Assembly: GCA_003640385.1 (NCBI GenBank)
Contig: RCAB01000060.1
Location: 124,001-188,000 of the forward strand
Direction of reading: 5' to 3'
Origin: Setaria digitata
Taxonomy: Eukaryota > Nematoda > Chromadorea > Rhabditida > Setariidae
Length of the DNA stretch: 64,000 nucleotides
Shown: piece after piece, positions 1 to 20,300 of the stretch
How positions within the stretch are numbered: the stretch's first letter is position 1
Layout: each line of letters starts with the position of its first letter
Program-made: the position numbers and the translations under genes
The notes under the pieces: generated by a model
What the model was told of the DNA's origin: nothing
What the model saw: only the letters and a program-made list of their open reading frames with translations
The model's database searches: none

Positions 1-366
1 CGATTCATCATTAATTACTCTATTTTTATGGTTATCAACGACCCTAATTGATAAACGATTAGGTTAGATTGTCATTAACATCGACAAAATGTTCCGAAGT
101 TTATATTATCTCTGCTGATGATGTTGAAAAGTATTTGAAGGGTTTCCTACTCAAACGAGTTACGGTATACTGTAGTAGTATTGATAAAGTACTAATATTG
201 CTTATTGATAAACGGTTTTCTATCTACAAATATTATCACTAACGATCAAGCCAGCATAGATCAATAATATTTTGAAATTTTAAGCAAAGTAAATTTCAGT
301 AAGAGTTTGCTGGAATCGTTTTGTGCAGCTTTCTCAATTATGAAATTAATTTTGTGAAATTTACAG

Positions 367-3300
367 TCAACTGGTGATGCGGCAGTATGGTTGAGAGTTT
401 GGATGCGAATTGTTAATTTGGTATCACCATTGCATGCTGCTCATTCATATCTTGCTATTCAGGTCATTTGTCTTATCTTGCTATCCAGGTCATTTGTTTT
501 AAACTTATTAGTCAAATAATAATTCTGAAGAGCTGAAATACAGCACTTAATTTTATTTCAGATTTTGCTGCAGACTGTGCCTTCGCTTAAAATTAAGGAG
601 TTATTTGCAAGTTTTACGGCTTGCTGCAGCTATTTCTGTGTAGTATTTTCATAGCCTTGTTAAACTTTTCATACAAAAGTTTAGTTTTTTTAAGCCTTAG
701 TTAGATAACCGTCATCGAGATCAGCTGGTTTTACAACAAATTATTTAAAGTGCTAATGTGATGAAGTTTAATGTGATTTGTCTGAGGGCTCTTTTGTCTT
801 TTTTAGCCTAGTACTATTTAGTTTAGCTTAACTATCATGTTCTCTGCATGAAGTGCAACTTTGTCAATTGTATATAACTCTTTGACTTTTTAGACTATTT
901 CAAAAACCATCAACACTTTGCTTCGACTAAGTGGTACTGATGCACTGATACACTGGATTTGTACGCGATTATTACTTCTTCCGCCTCCTGGTCAAGCGCA
1001 TTGTTTGCCAGCATACTGTGCTGTTCTTTCAACTATCAGTCCTCCACCCCTAATCGAGGTCAGTTTGTTTGCAGTAGTATGTTCAAATATTTCAATCCAG
1101 AAAGTAAATGAAGTTTTAGGTACAATCCAGAATTCAGTATCACATAACTCTAAAAGTTTCACATAACTATACATATCTATCTATGTTTGTTTTATATATG
1201 TTCATTATCAACATTTTTGTTTGGATTTTGAACATTTCAGCACTGCATTAATTTCTTCCCCTTATAACTAATGCACAAGTGGTAATCACTTGATCTACAT
1301 AGAAATTTACATTGGAGATAGAGGAATTGTAGAAACATCTGTTTTGTTTTGGGAAGTTGAGGAGCTGAAATCAAGTAGTGGTGCTGCACTACAAATTATT
1401 AATTTATTGATATACCCAAGTATCATCTTTTTTGTTTTCTTGTTTCCGAAAGTAACATCAGCTTATATTAACCAGTTATGCATACAGAAGGAAAATATCT
1501 TTTTAATAAGATATCAATAATATTTGAGGATATAAATCATTGCAGAAGGGGATTTCCTTAAACTTATTTTATAAGGTGGATTAGTAAGAACAGGAAGGTT
1601 ATGATTGTTCAGTACTTGGTAATAGCTTTAATTCTTCATATAAGATTTAAACAATACATTTAGATTATACATTTTAAAATAAAGATCTCCAGGACTTTTT
1701 TTTAAAAAAAATTTCGTGAAATCACAGATGGTGATACCAAACAAATACGTAAATTTTAGAATTTTGAAATATAGGAGCAAAAAACATTGCTGCTTTTTGA
1801 ATAGTAATTTGCTCTGTTCCTCTTATTTTCTTCCTGGCTCTTAAGCTCATATTTCTTTTTTTTTTTTTGATAAATCAGTATTGTCGAAGTATTGACTCCA
1901 GGCGCATATTCTACTCGCTCTTGCTCGAGCAATTCTTTCCGAACGTTTTACCACCGTCCTAGAATATATGCCATTCATGTCCAAGGATTACCTTACTATA
2001 CTGGCACGTCCAGCTCTCAGTTCGCTTACCCAGCTTATCAAGCAATCCAATTTTTCACCGAGAAGTGTGCAGGTAATTGCTGCAGAGTCTTAAACTACCA
2101 TGGTTTATCGTTTACTTCTTGGCGTTCTACATGGTTAAACCTTTCATCGGAGATTTCGAATACGGTTTTTTATTGTTATACGAATCGAAGATCAATTAAC
2201 ATAATCCTGCTTTTTCTTTGCGTGTTGCTTAGACTAAGTGACAGGTCTTCTAAACGTTGCTCTCTCTTGCACTCTTGTATCAATCATATATTCATTAACA
2301 GTAAAATGGAAATGTTACAGGTGGCTGCACTTCTTTCACCGGATCATGCTGTAGGCGAAACTTTATTACTCAATTTGCTAGCTCTAAATTCGAGTGAAGT
2401 GCCACTACAGTCTTACTCATTGGCGCTGCATGCTTTGGCTTTGCTAATCATTGAGCGTGCTGACACAAAATTGATGACTGAGGTGATGAATCGTGTTTGT
2501 GCCCTGAAAATTTCAAGTTTGCTCCATATGTTCTGTGCCGATTTGAATGAGCTGAAGCGACTCGGCTTACGTGATAAATTAGCCGCTATGTTGGAGCAAG
2601 CACTCGATTTTGTATGTTTATCTTTTAGAAATATAAGTAGTTATTCAGCTGTTCCCATATATTCTTTCAAAATCAAAAAACCTTAACCTTATTCTACTAA
2701 AACCAATAAGACTAATCATTACATGCCCGATTGTTACAGTTATCATGGCTGATGCAGGTTTAACTTCCCTTGGCTTTATTGATATGACAACACTTCATTT
2801 TTTTTACGTTTCTAGCTTCATATGGAGCTTAACTCTATGAATTTTTGATTCTCATTGCTTTAGTTTGTTTTGTCCCCATTCCTATTAAGTGTGAAGTGTG
2901 TCTCAAACGGAAATCAAATTTATTTTTGTTTTGAGGTAAAGGAAGACTTCTTAGCTGGTGAGATGCTGTGGCAAACCGTATCGGCTAGTTTAATGGATTG
3001 CCAACTCAGACGATCGTTATTAGAACGCGTGTTAAACGATAAAAGGCTTTGTTTGGAAGGATTCTTGCTTACATATTATCGGCAGTTTCCATTACCATCA
3101 TTTACATTAGCTTGTTGTAATTCAGTGGAAAATACGACTGAGAAACCGCAGCAGGATCTGTTGACAACAAGGAGTATCTTTTTTGACCAAGGAAGAGCTA
3201 TTCTGAGGTTCACTTTAATGGATCAGCATGAAAACACTGTCTATCTTACACTATTTTCTAGTCTTGTATTTTAATCTTTGAAGTTCTTTGTTAGAACACT

Positions 3301-5062
3301 TCGCACAGTGTCGATTTGAATTTTCTTGACACTTATGTCCTTTTTTATTGCTAGTGCGATTCATTTCTAGGTGAAAATATTAGGTTTAATGCTCGATCTA
3401 TTTTTGAATATTTTTTATAGTGTTGATGTGGATAGTGACTTACGTATAACAAGTCGAACACCAGTTGGGAAACATTGTTGGCGTTTTACACAGGAACGTA
3501 TGGTTAGGCGTGAAATGAACTGCTTAAATAATTGGCTGCGGAGATTGGCTTTAAAACCAAGCAAGGTATCGCTAGAAATGACCATTAAAGGAGGAATGGA
3601 AGATCCTTTTGAGGTATGTTTTCTCTAATTATTCATCAGTTCTATTTCTATTATAACGAATAAAAAAAGGTGCTTAATTAGTCCGCTTTCAAAAGAATTT
3701 TTTTCCAGAAGTTGCCACAATTACCACGAACGCTGGAAGCAGATCCAGTCGAATGTAGCGAAATGTATTTCTTCATTCAACAAAATAAACGTTTAACAAC
3801 CCCATTACCTACTCGACATTATTCAAAAACGGCTGAACATTCATCACGGACATTAATTGAGGAGAAATGTATGCTGTGGCGCTGTTTTGCTGCAGATCTA
3901 CGACTCTTCACTGGAACGCGACAGATTCCAATAAGTTTCAGTCGCGATATCCGACATCTTGACCACACTTGTTCGCGAGAAGTGCATAAAGTAGCTGTTA
4001 TTTATGTTGCTAAGGGACAAGAAGTAAGTTCTTGGTGAAGCCGAAATTTTCTAAAAACGGATCACATTGTGATTAGGTAAATTAGTTTTTATGGACATAA
4101 AACATGTTTGAATATTATATATATATTCAAGCATGTTTTTATTTTATATATATAATAAAAACTAGAAGCACTTTTCAATTATTGCATATTTTCGGACAAG
4201 GTCTCCGTACTTTCCAACAGTTGTGGTTCAAATGCGTTTAATGAATTTATCTTACATCTGGGGTGGCAAGTACGAATGGGTCCTCAGCATTACGGGTACA
4301 GCGGTGGCCTACCAAGTGGTGCAACTGCTCCTTATTATGCATCAGCCGATACAGAAATTGTCTTCCATGTGAGCACTCTGTTAGACGGTTCGTTTTCTTC
4401 TCATTATGAATTATGTTCATTTCTCAGTGAATTCCACTTCAAACCTTCATTGCAATAGCTCAGTAGAGGGGTGTGGAACACTGTAGATTATATTTCCAAG
4501 AAACTTTAAGACCCTACTTACTAACTATTAACACTTTGACTAATGGTGCGTGGTAAGCAATGTGATTTAACTGTCAACGGCTATGTAGTCCCATTGCCAC
4601 TTTTACTGACGTGACAGATGAAAGATATTTCAATTGTTTTTAAAAGAAATTTTAGGTGATATTACCCAAAAACTGAAGCATCTGGGTAATGATGAAGTAC
4701 ATGTGGTTTGGAGTGAAAACGATCGTCCATATCGTCGTGACACCATTGCGACACGATTTTGCGACGTACTTATCGTTCTCTACCGAATGTCACCTTACCT
4801 ATTCCGCATTAGAATTGAAACGCAGCGACCGCTCGAGTTTGGACCTCTTTTCGACGGAGCTCATATTCATATCTGTATGCTACCACACTTAGTTCGTGAT
4901 ACCGTTGTGAACGCATCGCGAGCATATCGTTTATCCCAACAAGATTGTGCGCGACCGTTGCAGCATCGTGAAAAAGTATTCGAAGAAACGAGACTTCAGT
5001 TGCAAATTCCATCACCATCTCTCTCGATTTCTCAAACATTTGCTCTTTCTTTGAATTTATGA
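367..5062 (+). CDS. RALGAPA: Ral GTPase-activating protein alpha subunit (RalGAP-alpha), 3' part of gene
   Basis: Catalytic subunit of the RalGAP complex, which stimulates GTP hydrolysis on Ral and is related to tuberin. Exons: 367-462, 562-639, 894-1058, 1902-2072, 2321-2611, 2936-3207, 3421-3613, 3709-4023, 4201-4387, 4656-5062. All junctions keep phase and give 724 codons. The 5' end lies left of the window, since the family is about 2000 residues. The last three exons hold the Rap-GAP domain. Seen there: SRDIRHLD...REVHKVAVIYV, GGLPSGATAPYYAS, FHVSTLLDG, KLKHLGNDEVHVVWSE (with the asparagine-thumb region LGND) and FGPLFDGAHI. These match the alpha, not the beta, subunit as I know them. 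The middle exons are helical and fit the HEAT-like body. The C-terminus from about 4930 is divergent. A palindrome sits in the intron at 4084-4163. Confidence 0.88.
4084..4163. repeat. imperfect nested palindrome in RalGAP-alpha intron
   Basis: An inner inverted repeat pairs 4099-4115 with 4123-4139 (17 nt, one mismatch) around an AT core. An outer 8-nt pair is 4084-4091 with 4156-4163. The shape could be a small MITE-like element or a structured intron segment. No target-site duplication was established. Confidence 0.5.
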
Positions 5063-5649
5063 TCCCTATTTTAGCGAGTTCTTGAAAGATATTATATTCA
5101 TTTAGCATTCTCTGACTCATCACTGATTTCCATGGCTTATAAGAATTCTTCTGTTGCCCGGATTACTGATTTCCATTTGTTAGCTTTTTTTTTTTAAAGG
5201 ATTTACTTTATTTTAAAATTTCCATGATTCAAACGTGTGTGGTGGGTTTTTTGTTATCAACTATAATAAATCCGATAGCGTCCCGTAGTTCTGCATATAA
5301 TCCGTTCATCTTTTATGCTTTTTTTATCCTTATGTTTTTAAATAATTATTGGAGTCATCCAGTTTTTTCCGATTTCAAAACGAATTTGTCATAAGTTTAA
5401 CTTCAATCGTAAAGTCAGAATCTCTCGTAATTTTAGTTCTATTTTACTCATTACCTTGACTTTTTATATTTTTCTACAGTTGTGTTGCTTTCTGTGATAA
5501 TTTCTAGATTGCCTTATTTTTATCTTGATATATATATAATCAAAAAATATTTTATATCAAATATTCCTTTAAATGTTTTTATAAATACTCATTTCTATTA
5601 AAATATCTTGTTTTTATAGGAACAATAATCAGATTTTAAAAGCTTTCTA
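5063..5649. other. AT-rich intergenic stretch, nothing identified
   Basis: Downstream of the RalGAP-alpha stop. It is AT-rich with T-tracts and no open frame with protein-like composition. It probably contains the 3' UTR of RalGAP-alpha. Confidence 0.5.
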
Positions 5650-5661
5650 TTCTTGATAATT

Positions 5662-6425
5662 TCGACTGAAAATCTTGAAGATCCACAAGATGAAGTCACT
5701 TTTATTTTACTTGCCTATAGCAAAACTAATGGATCGTAATTATAGGGTTTTAACAGTAGGCTGAGGCAGTTTTTATTTTTTTTACCATCGTGTTCACTAC
5801 ATGAAGCCTTATTAGTAATTGTATTTCATGCCTGGAATATTTTCAACATTTGTTTTTTTCTCTTATAAGTTGGGAGTGATAAATTTGTCTCTGTAGTAGC
5901 ATCTCAAATTAGACAGTAGTAGTATTGCACGTGTTTCAAAGAAGCTATGTTGCAGAAAATACATATCGGTGGTGCTTCTTGATTCTTTTTTGTGTTAAAT
6001 GACTATGTATATTTATATTTATAGTTTGCAATACTACTTTAACATTCATTTCAGTTCAGTGAATTTCAATAAAGTATATATCATGCTTCATGAGGGAAGC
6101 ACCGATGAGTTGAGAATCTACGTTTTTTACGTTTATTTGCGGAACATCGTGATTGATGAAGTGCAAAGAAGCCTTTTATATTAAGGGGATTTTTGTCGTC
6201 TTCACCTGTAATTCCTGCTTCACCAACAACTAGTGGTTCTTCTCGGTTCTACTTTACCCAGGGTTGGAAGTGATGTATTATTACATGGAGGAAGAAGTTC
6301 CATCAATTCTGGATATTGATGTACGGGTCCCGCAAATTGGTCGCCAGTTTTCTCGAGTTATGTGTAATGAAAAGGTTACCTTGCGCGAATTACGCTGGGG
6401 TCATCGGTTTGATCCATATCTTTGA
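5662..6425 (+). CDS. unresolved coding-like segments upstream of LENG1
   Basis: Three stretches look coding, but I cannot join them. Near 5662-5738 a frame reads [19 protein letters not shown] and then stops. Near 6186-6260 a frame gives [19 protein letters not shown]. From about 6270 to the TGA at 6423-6425 a frame reads [20 protein letters not shown], then [13 protein letters not shown]. The last looks like a genuine protein C-terminus, with balanced charge and conserved-looking residues, but I do not recognise the family. It ends only about 6 bases before an intron-type acceptor (TTTTAG, 6426-6431) in front of LENG1, so it would be an extremely tight upstream neighbour. It could be a small gene or an alternative 3' end of something upstream. 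Exon structure is not resolved. Confidence 0.3.
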
Positions 6426-6431
6426 TTTTAG
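6426..6431 (+). promoter_or_regulatory. candidate trans-splice acceptor for LENG1
   Basis: TTTTAG directly after the upstream TGA and 24 bases before the LENG1 ATG. The spacing fits a spliced-leader acceptor. This is inferred from sequence only. Confidence 0.35.
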
Positions 6432-6454
6432 TTTGTGAAAGTTCTTTCAAGAAG

Positions 6455-7697
6455 ATGAATATACTACCTAAAAAAAAGTGGCATGTGCGAACAAAGGAGA
6501 ATGTTGCACGAGTCCGTCGAGATCAAAAAAAGGCTAAAGAAGAAGAACAGCGAGTAATAGAAAGAGCGCGCCTTGCCGAGCAGGAACATAAGGTTTCTTC
6601 TTCTTCATTTCGAAAATAACGGATTCTGATACAAAGTTCAGGGTTCGAGATGTCCAGGGTGCGCACTTCACAATTGAGGGATGATTTCATTTGAGATTAT
6701 GACTGCTAACATTTGACAGAGAGTGTCTATAAACTATGACAGCTATTACTTCATCATTGAATTAATTTTAGAATGGGGAAGTTACGAGTAGTTTTACTAA
6801 TTTCTGTATTATTCTATATTTGTGCTTTACATTTTTCGATTCTTCACCTCATGCTTCTATCGCAAACAGAAAATGATATAAATGAACGGCTTATTCCAGG
6901 TAAATTTACTACGTCAAAATGCGGAACGAATGGAGATACCATTTGGTTCCAGCAGAAGTGAGGTTGACGACGGTAACACGCAGTTTATCAGCTCTTCCGG
7001 ACATGTTAACCTTTTTCTTGGCATGGAAATGGAAAGTCTAAAGAATCTTGGCGTAGGGAATCGAGAATATGAACTAGAGAAGAAGAAGGAACAGGAGGAC
7101 TATGAAAAAAAAATTGGCATCTTACAGTATCTCGGACAGGGCTCTAATGAGTTGACGAAGGTTTATCTCCTAAACTTGTATTTGAGAATTATTCCTCAAT
7201 GGAAAGTTTCGACATTTACTCTTACTTTCTTGTTTTATTTCCTTGTTTGGAATTTTCAGGAAAAGCCGTGGTATGAAAAGATTTCAGTAAAAAAGGACAA
7301 TGGCAACAAGTCTACAAAGTCGAAAGGACAATCATCCCTTGTTGGGATGTTCCGTGAACGCGTTGATAATGCCCACAGTAAGAAAAAAGAGCACATAAAA
7401 AAACATAAGGATAAAGCATCTCTTCACAAGAAACATAGAAAGAAAAGCAAACATCACTGCAGCTCCTTGAAAGCATTATCAAGTGAAGATGAATCGTCGG
7501 GTTTGGAAAGAATTTCAAAGAAAAAGAAGTTAGAAAAGCTGCGACAAGAACGCTTGGACCGAGAGGAAAAAGAACGGAAGCGCTTAACGAATTTACTAAC
7601 TCCCCTAGACGGTGATAAAAAAGTAATAGAGAGGAGTGTTACGAAATACAATTCACAATTCAATCCAGCACTGGCAAGGCAGAACCAAATCCGTTGA
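6455..7697 (+). CDS. LENG1: LENG1-like protein with N-terminal Cir_N domain
   Basis: Homologue of leukocyte receptor cluster member 1, a lysine-rich nuclear protein linked to the spliceosome by its Cir_N domain. Exons: 6455-6592, 6900-7160, 7260-7697, giving 278 residues. The start is the ATG opening [20 protein letters not shown], which is the classic Cir_N signature. No in-frame ATG lies upstream, and an acceptor-like TTTTAG sits 24 bases before it, as expected for a trans-spliced message. The middle has [20 protein letters not shown] and ILQYLGQG, as in human LENG1. A Lys/His-rich basic stretch follows. The conserved tail [11 protein letters not shown] is near the stop. An AATAAA lies at 7793-7798. 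The next possible gene starts 56 bases later, which suggests an operon. Confidence 0.88.
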
Positions 7698-7792
7698 ATT
7701 TTGGCAGCAACAAAGTTCTTTTTCATACTATAAAGATTGTCACTGCAGTGATCAAAGTAACACACAACTTCTGTTACTTTCGGTAATATTTC

Positions 7793-7798
7793 AATAAA
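7793..7798 (+). terminator. polyadenylation signal of LENG1
   Basis: Canonical AATAAA 96 bases after the LENG1 stop codon. It is followed shortly by the next coding-like segment, the usual arrangement between nematode operon members. Confidence 0.5.
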
Positions 7799-7853
7799 TA
7801 TTAATCATGCAAAATTGAAACGAAACCCGACATATAACAATGAAGTGAGGGAA

Positions 7854-8113
7854 ATGCTTAGAGAAGCGCCGCACATCATTCCACCCCCAACCCGATTGTT
7901 CCATCCAGCTTTGAAAAACCACTTGGCAAGAAGTCAGGTAAAGGGAGAATAGGCATTCTTGAGAAGTAATGAACTGAGTGTGTGATTTTCTTATAGAAGG
8001 ATTTCCGACCGCACTCACGGGAAACACTTGAGAACAGTGATAGGATGAGAGAGTATGATAAGCATCTTACATTCGTCTTTTGTCAAGACTTCTCGGAACT
8101 TCAGGGGCAATAG
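7854..8113 (+). CDS. small unrecognised gene, about 66 residues
   Basis: Two exons, 7854-7937 and 7997-8113, joined by a GT-AG intron with exact phase (28 + 38 codons plus stop). Protein start: MLREAPHIIPPPTRLFHP; then LKNHLARSQ, KDFRPHSRETLENSDRMREY, DKHLTF. It is basic and proline-containing, with no signal peptide or membrane segment. I do not recognise the family. The frame is open for several codons 5' of the ATG but has no acceptor, so the ATG at 7854 is the simplest start. It lies 156 bases after the LENG1 stop, on the same strand, and could be an operon member. It could also be a chance ORF pair. Confidence 0.4.
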
Positions 8114-8381
8114 AACCACAGTTTACGGTAGAAACTGGAATAAGAGGAAGAATGGACATCGGAAGCACAGGGAGCTTTATCCTTGAATTCTCTGTCTCTC
8201 TTCATTACAGGATTAATCGCCTCCATTATCTGTGAGTTGACAGCAGCAACCTAGTTCTTGTTGCGACTTAGACTTGAGGAAGTTAGACTCGGGAAGGCTG
8301 CCGCACATGGTGAACTCTCGCTTCAGCTAAGTTAACTAGAAGCAAGGAACTTCCCTACCTCCCTTCCATGTGCTGGCCACC

Positions 8382-8781
8382 ATGTCAATATCGTTATCGG
8401 CGACAGCAGGGAGTGAGACGCTCGTTTTTTCACTGGGCTCCATCAGAGTTACTAACAGGAAAAATACGGTTGTCCTGGGCCAGGTGGATTGCTTTAGTCC
8501 GGTTGTTAGACGAGGATTACGTGATTTAGAGGTGTGTGATTGCGAAGGTGTACGATCATTATGGCTGATTAGTCGTGGGGTCTATTCCTAATTATTTGGC
8601 TAGCTATTCGTTGGTCAACTGGCTTGCTTTCCTTTGTATCAATAGCAATTTTTTGCTAAATTAATTTCTCATTCAGTCAATAAAAGACGAGTGTGAGCTT
8701 CGATTAGTTAAAAAACTAGCGAAATTGGAAGATAATCAAGCAGAACAGAGCGTTATCCTGACATTGTCACTTCTCATCTAG
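8382..8781 (+). CDS. possible small gene or alternative 5' exons of TBCD
   Basis: Candidate exons 8382-8531 and 8677-8781 give 84 residues. They start with a good context (ACCATGTC) and include VVRRGLRDLE, then SIKDECELRLVKKLAKLEDN before a stop. Alternatively the second exon can end at 8765 and splice in phase to 8816, adding 80 residues to the TBCD N-terminus. Phase permits both readings. Without this extension TBCD has the length expected of the family, so I prefer a separate small gene or 5' UTR exons. Function is unknown. Confidence 0.28.
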
Positions 8782-8809
8782 ATAAGTTCAGAGTTAGTAA
8801 CATAATTAT

Positions 8810-8815
8810 TTTCAG
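8810..8815 (+). promoter_or_regulatory. acceptor directly before the TBCD start codon
   Basis: TTTCAG followed by G and the TBCD ATG at 8817. It could be a spliced-leader acceptor or, if upstream exons join, a normal cis acceptor. Confidence 0.4.
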
Positions 8816-8816
8816 G

Positions 8817-16223
<7,407 letters not shown>

Positions 16224-16940
16224 TAGTTTATTGTTATTTATTGGACGGAATAATTTGATTTGGATTTTGTTTATTTTTCTAAACTTGTAATAAGCAGTAG
16301 TTATTAACTGAACATAATTTTATTGAAATTCGTTCCGCGTATTTCGAGTTTAATGTCCACTGCAGATGCCTTTACACCGGATAAAGTTTTTGAAGAAAAC
16401 AATTTAATATATTCGTAATTATAAATTTGCCTGCTTGCCTGCTTTCAATATATGTCTTTCTTTCTTTCTGTTATGAGTAATTATAACTTTAATTTTTTGT
16501 GGAGAAATCCATAATGTTAAACTTTTAACTGGAATCTAAAAATTCGTACATTATTTTCGATCTCTTATGTGTGATATGATTTACGGCTTTCTACAAAATC
16601 ATTGTTATAATTGTGATGTTAAGTAAATGGTACAATTTTCTTTTTTCTCCCTCTCCAAAGCTGCCAAGCTTTTATTGCTGGCTAAATTACCGCTATTGTT
16701 TTGATTTGAAACGATCCAAAGTCATTTGTCTATAGGAAACTGATGATATGAAAAATAAATAATTTGGTCGATAAATTTTATTTAGGAAGTGCTTTTCTGT
16801 TTGGATGTGAATACAGTGTTGATTGTTTCTTCTAAAAGTAAAATGGAAGGAATAGCTGGTTTTTCCCTTGGGAGGCTGGTAGTTCTTTAATTATCAGGAA
16901 AATTATTAAAGCTGAAAAAATGTTTCTTTTTTACAGTAAG
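16224..16940. other. intergenic region between TBCD and CTNNBL1
   Basis: About 700 bases without a credible exon. It holds the TBCD 3' UTR, with an AATAAA near 16754, and the upstream region of CTNNBL1. A TTTTTTACAG acceptor-like site ends at 16936, four bases before the CTNNBL1 ATG, which fits trans-splicing. Confidence 0.5.
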
Positions 16941-17302
16941 ATGTCCTCCATCGATGTAACGGAGATCCTGCGGGCCTCAGCTGAGGTGATGTAATGTTTT
17001 TATTTTTATATTTTAGAAATTTTGTTTCAAAAATTCTTAAATATTTGTTAAACTATGGTATTTTCGTCAGCGTTGTGATTAATAGAAGTAGTATGTTGCT
17101 TAAGGTCCCATCGAAACGGCCTCGCGTTGAAATTGCAAACATGTCTACGGCAACTACTACTCCAGAAGACATCTTGGCTGCATTGGAACGGGATGAATCA
17201 CAAGCAGTAGTCGTTGACGAAGTTGCTGTTAAACGAATTGTTATGCAGGTTGGGTTTTGAATTCATTACTTTTTCCATGCTCTTTTTTCCTTTTCTTGTT
17301 TT

Positions 17303-17335
<33 letters not shown>

Positions 17336-20300
17336 CATTATAAATTTCCTCAATTTCTCTTTTCAGCTGGAAAAACGATGTCTTAAAAATCGGGAGATGC
17401 GCATTAAATATGGGGATGAAGCGTCGAAATTCATGGAAAGTGAAGTTGAATTAAATGAAGCAATCCAGGTTTTTATTCGTCTTCAGAACTTTCTCTTATT
17501 TCTGTAATGTCTATTGAATAATAACTCTATTTAAGGAAATGCACGCTTTAGCAACGCAACCTGATTTATATGAATTGCTCGTTGATTATGGCGCTACAAC
17601 AACTCTTTTGCAGTTATTGGCTCATGAAAATTCTGATATTATTGCCGCTGTCATCAATCTTTTGCAGGTTCCTTTAAATCGATATAGAAAGAATACAGAA
17701 TCTGTTAACTGAGGTCAATAAATTAATATGTAATATAATACCGAATTAATAAAGATTGAGCTTATGATTTGAAAAATTGAACACTTCTGTCATCGATAAA
17801 TTTTTGTTAGTCTCTTTTTCTTTACTGTTAAAGATCACTAAACATTTGGAGAATTTCAGACAGCAAAAAATTTCTTAAATAATTAGAAAAACTTTGCGAT
17901 TTTTATTGTTTGAAGGAATTAACGGATGTTGATACACTGCATGAAAGCGAAGGCGGCGCAGGAAAACTAATTGATGTTTTGGTTGCGGATCAGTTGATTG
18001 AGACACTGGTGCAGCAGAGTATTGAACGTTTGGATGAAACCATAAAGGATGAAGCCGATGCAATCCATAATGCATTATCGGTCATAGAAAATGTAGATTT
18101 TTAAATCTTTGATTACTTCTGGTGAACATATGTCATCTATTTTAAAAAAGGATTTGGTCTAGTTTCCATATAGCATAACTAAAAGCAATGATTTGCCAAA
18201 GTAGTTGTTATTTTGCATAATTCTGAAGCAGCTTATAACTTATTAGGAAGATTTAATATTTGTCATCCTTCAGTCTATAAATCTTGAATGAAATGTAACG
18301 ATTTTGGAAAGTTGAGTGTTTTGGAAAACCCTAATTAATCGTCTTCCTCTGAAAAAATTTAAATTCTCTATATTCCCAGGTGCTCGATTTCCGTCCAACT
18401 TTTGCTGATATTTGTGTTGAGCAAGGTTTGTTCGCTTGGCTTCTTCGTCGCGGGACTCAACGAGGTGTCTTGGATGCCAATAAAATGTTCGCTAGTGAAT
18501 TACTTTCGTTGCTTCTGCAGTCAACCGAGTTAGCTAGAAAACGACTAACGGAAAAAGTTGATGGTTTCGATTTGCTGCTTCGTGTAAATTTTTATGATAG
18601 TGTTGTTTCCACAGAAAAACTGTTTCCACAAAAACTTAGGATCATAAGAATTCGTTTACATTTCCTATATTGTAAATTTGGAGAAGTTTTTCGTTGCCGG
18701 ATCTTATTGTGCTTAGTTTCCAATACAGTTAAATTTAGTTTAGGCTCTGGCTACTTACAAACGTCATGATCCCGGGAGCGCAGATGAAAGAGAACATATG
18801 GAAAATTTGTTTAATGCTGTCTGTGCTGCTCTGATGTATGCACCTAACAGGCAGAAATTTCTGGATGGCGAGGGTCTTCAATTAATGAATCTTATGTTAA
18901 GGTTACTAAATTATGGTCTGTGATATCTAGTACTTTATTACATTTTCTCATCTCTTTTTTTTTTCCAAATTGAAAGCTTCCAAGTTTTTTTAGGGAACGT
19001 AAGCAGTCCCGTGAAAGTGCGCTAAAAGTATTGGATTATGCTACGAATGGTGCGGAGGGGAAATCAAATTGTGCGAAGTTCATCGATATTCTCGGTAAAC
19101 CTTTGATATCCTACTAATGATAATGTTAATCGTTATTTGGTTTTTGATGTCCCCCTTACTATATTTACTTCTGCAAAATTTTTACAAAAGGTTTTTTTTT
19201 TTTTTTTTTTTTAGGTTTGCGAACAATCTTTCCATTATTCATGAGGACTCCTTCGAAACAGAAAAGAAAGGACTCGACACCAGATGAACATGAAGAGCAT
19301 GTTTGTTCGGTGAATTTCTCTACATTTTTATAAATGAATCTGAACGAAATGTATTGTTGAAAATATTTTATATGATAAAATTTTGCAGGTTCTGGCATCT
19401 CTGTTAAGGTCGTGTAGCGAAGAAGGACGCAGTCGGATTTTTTTGAAGTTTAACGAGCATGAATTTGAAAAAGTCGACCGCGCAGTTGAACTTGTTTTAA
19501 AATACCAGTAAGTTTCGCTTCTCAAGTCATTTTAAACATTTCTCTGGTTTCTCTTACATTTCCATTTCACTCAGTCTCCTTAACTGGAAAGAAGAAATAA
19601 AGAATCTGATGCTGAAGAGAGTGAAAGTGAAATTGAAAAGAAGCTCACCTCCTGAATTCAGATAGCTATATTTGAAGTTAGCCACACATTTTTGTTCCTA
19701 ACTCTTTTTTTTTTTTATTTTTAGCAGGAATTTTCGAAGTTTTAATTTTTGTATGAGACAAGTTTTTAAAAATATCTAATTTCTATATTAGGTTGAGATA
19801 TATGTTTGCATTCGAACTCAGGACATTTTGAGAATATTTAAAACCTTTGTCTGGACTAATTCTAAATGTATATATTTATATATTTAGGGAACGTGTTGAT
19901 CGATTTGATGCTCGCCAGGCCAATCTGACACAAAAGAGCAAACTGTCTGATGATGAGATTGAACAGCTGTACGTAGATAAATTAGATGCTGGTTTGTATA
20001 CGTTGCAGCGAATTATTTTAATTCTTGCTGATGTTTGCGGAAATGCACCGCCCGGTTGTCGTAGTCGAGCCATAAAGTTGTTTCAGATGCGCACTGGAAA
20101 TGGAAAGCTAAGTAAACATCTTGTACCGGTTGGTTCATTAACATTTCTACTGCTTGTTCATTCTCATTTACTTCATGTTTCCTTCATATGATTGTTCGAG
20201 TAACTGTTTAAATCTCATTCTCTTTTGTTTATGTCTTTAATCTCCCATTACTGATTTTGCGTATGGAACTTTCAAAATAATGATTACAAGAAAATATTAT

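Noticed and set aside
4809..5123. Minus-strand ORF of 104 codons
   Set aside because: Antisense shadow of the RalGAP-alpha catalytic exon.
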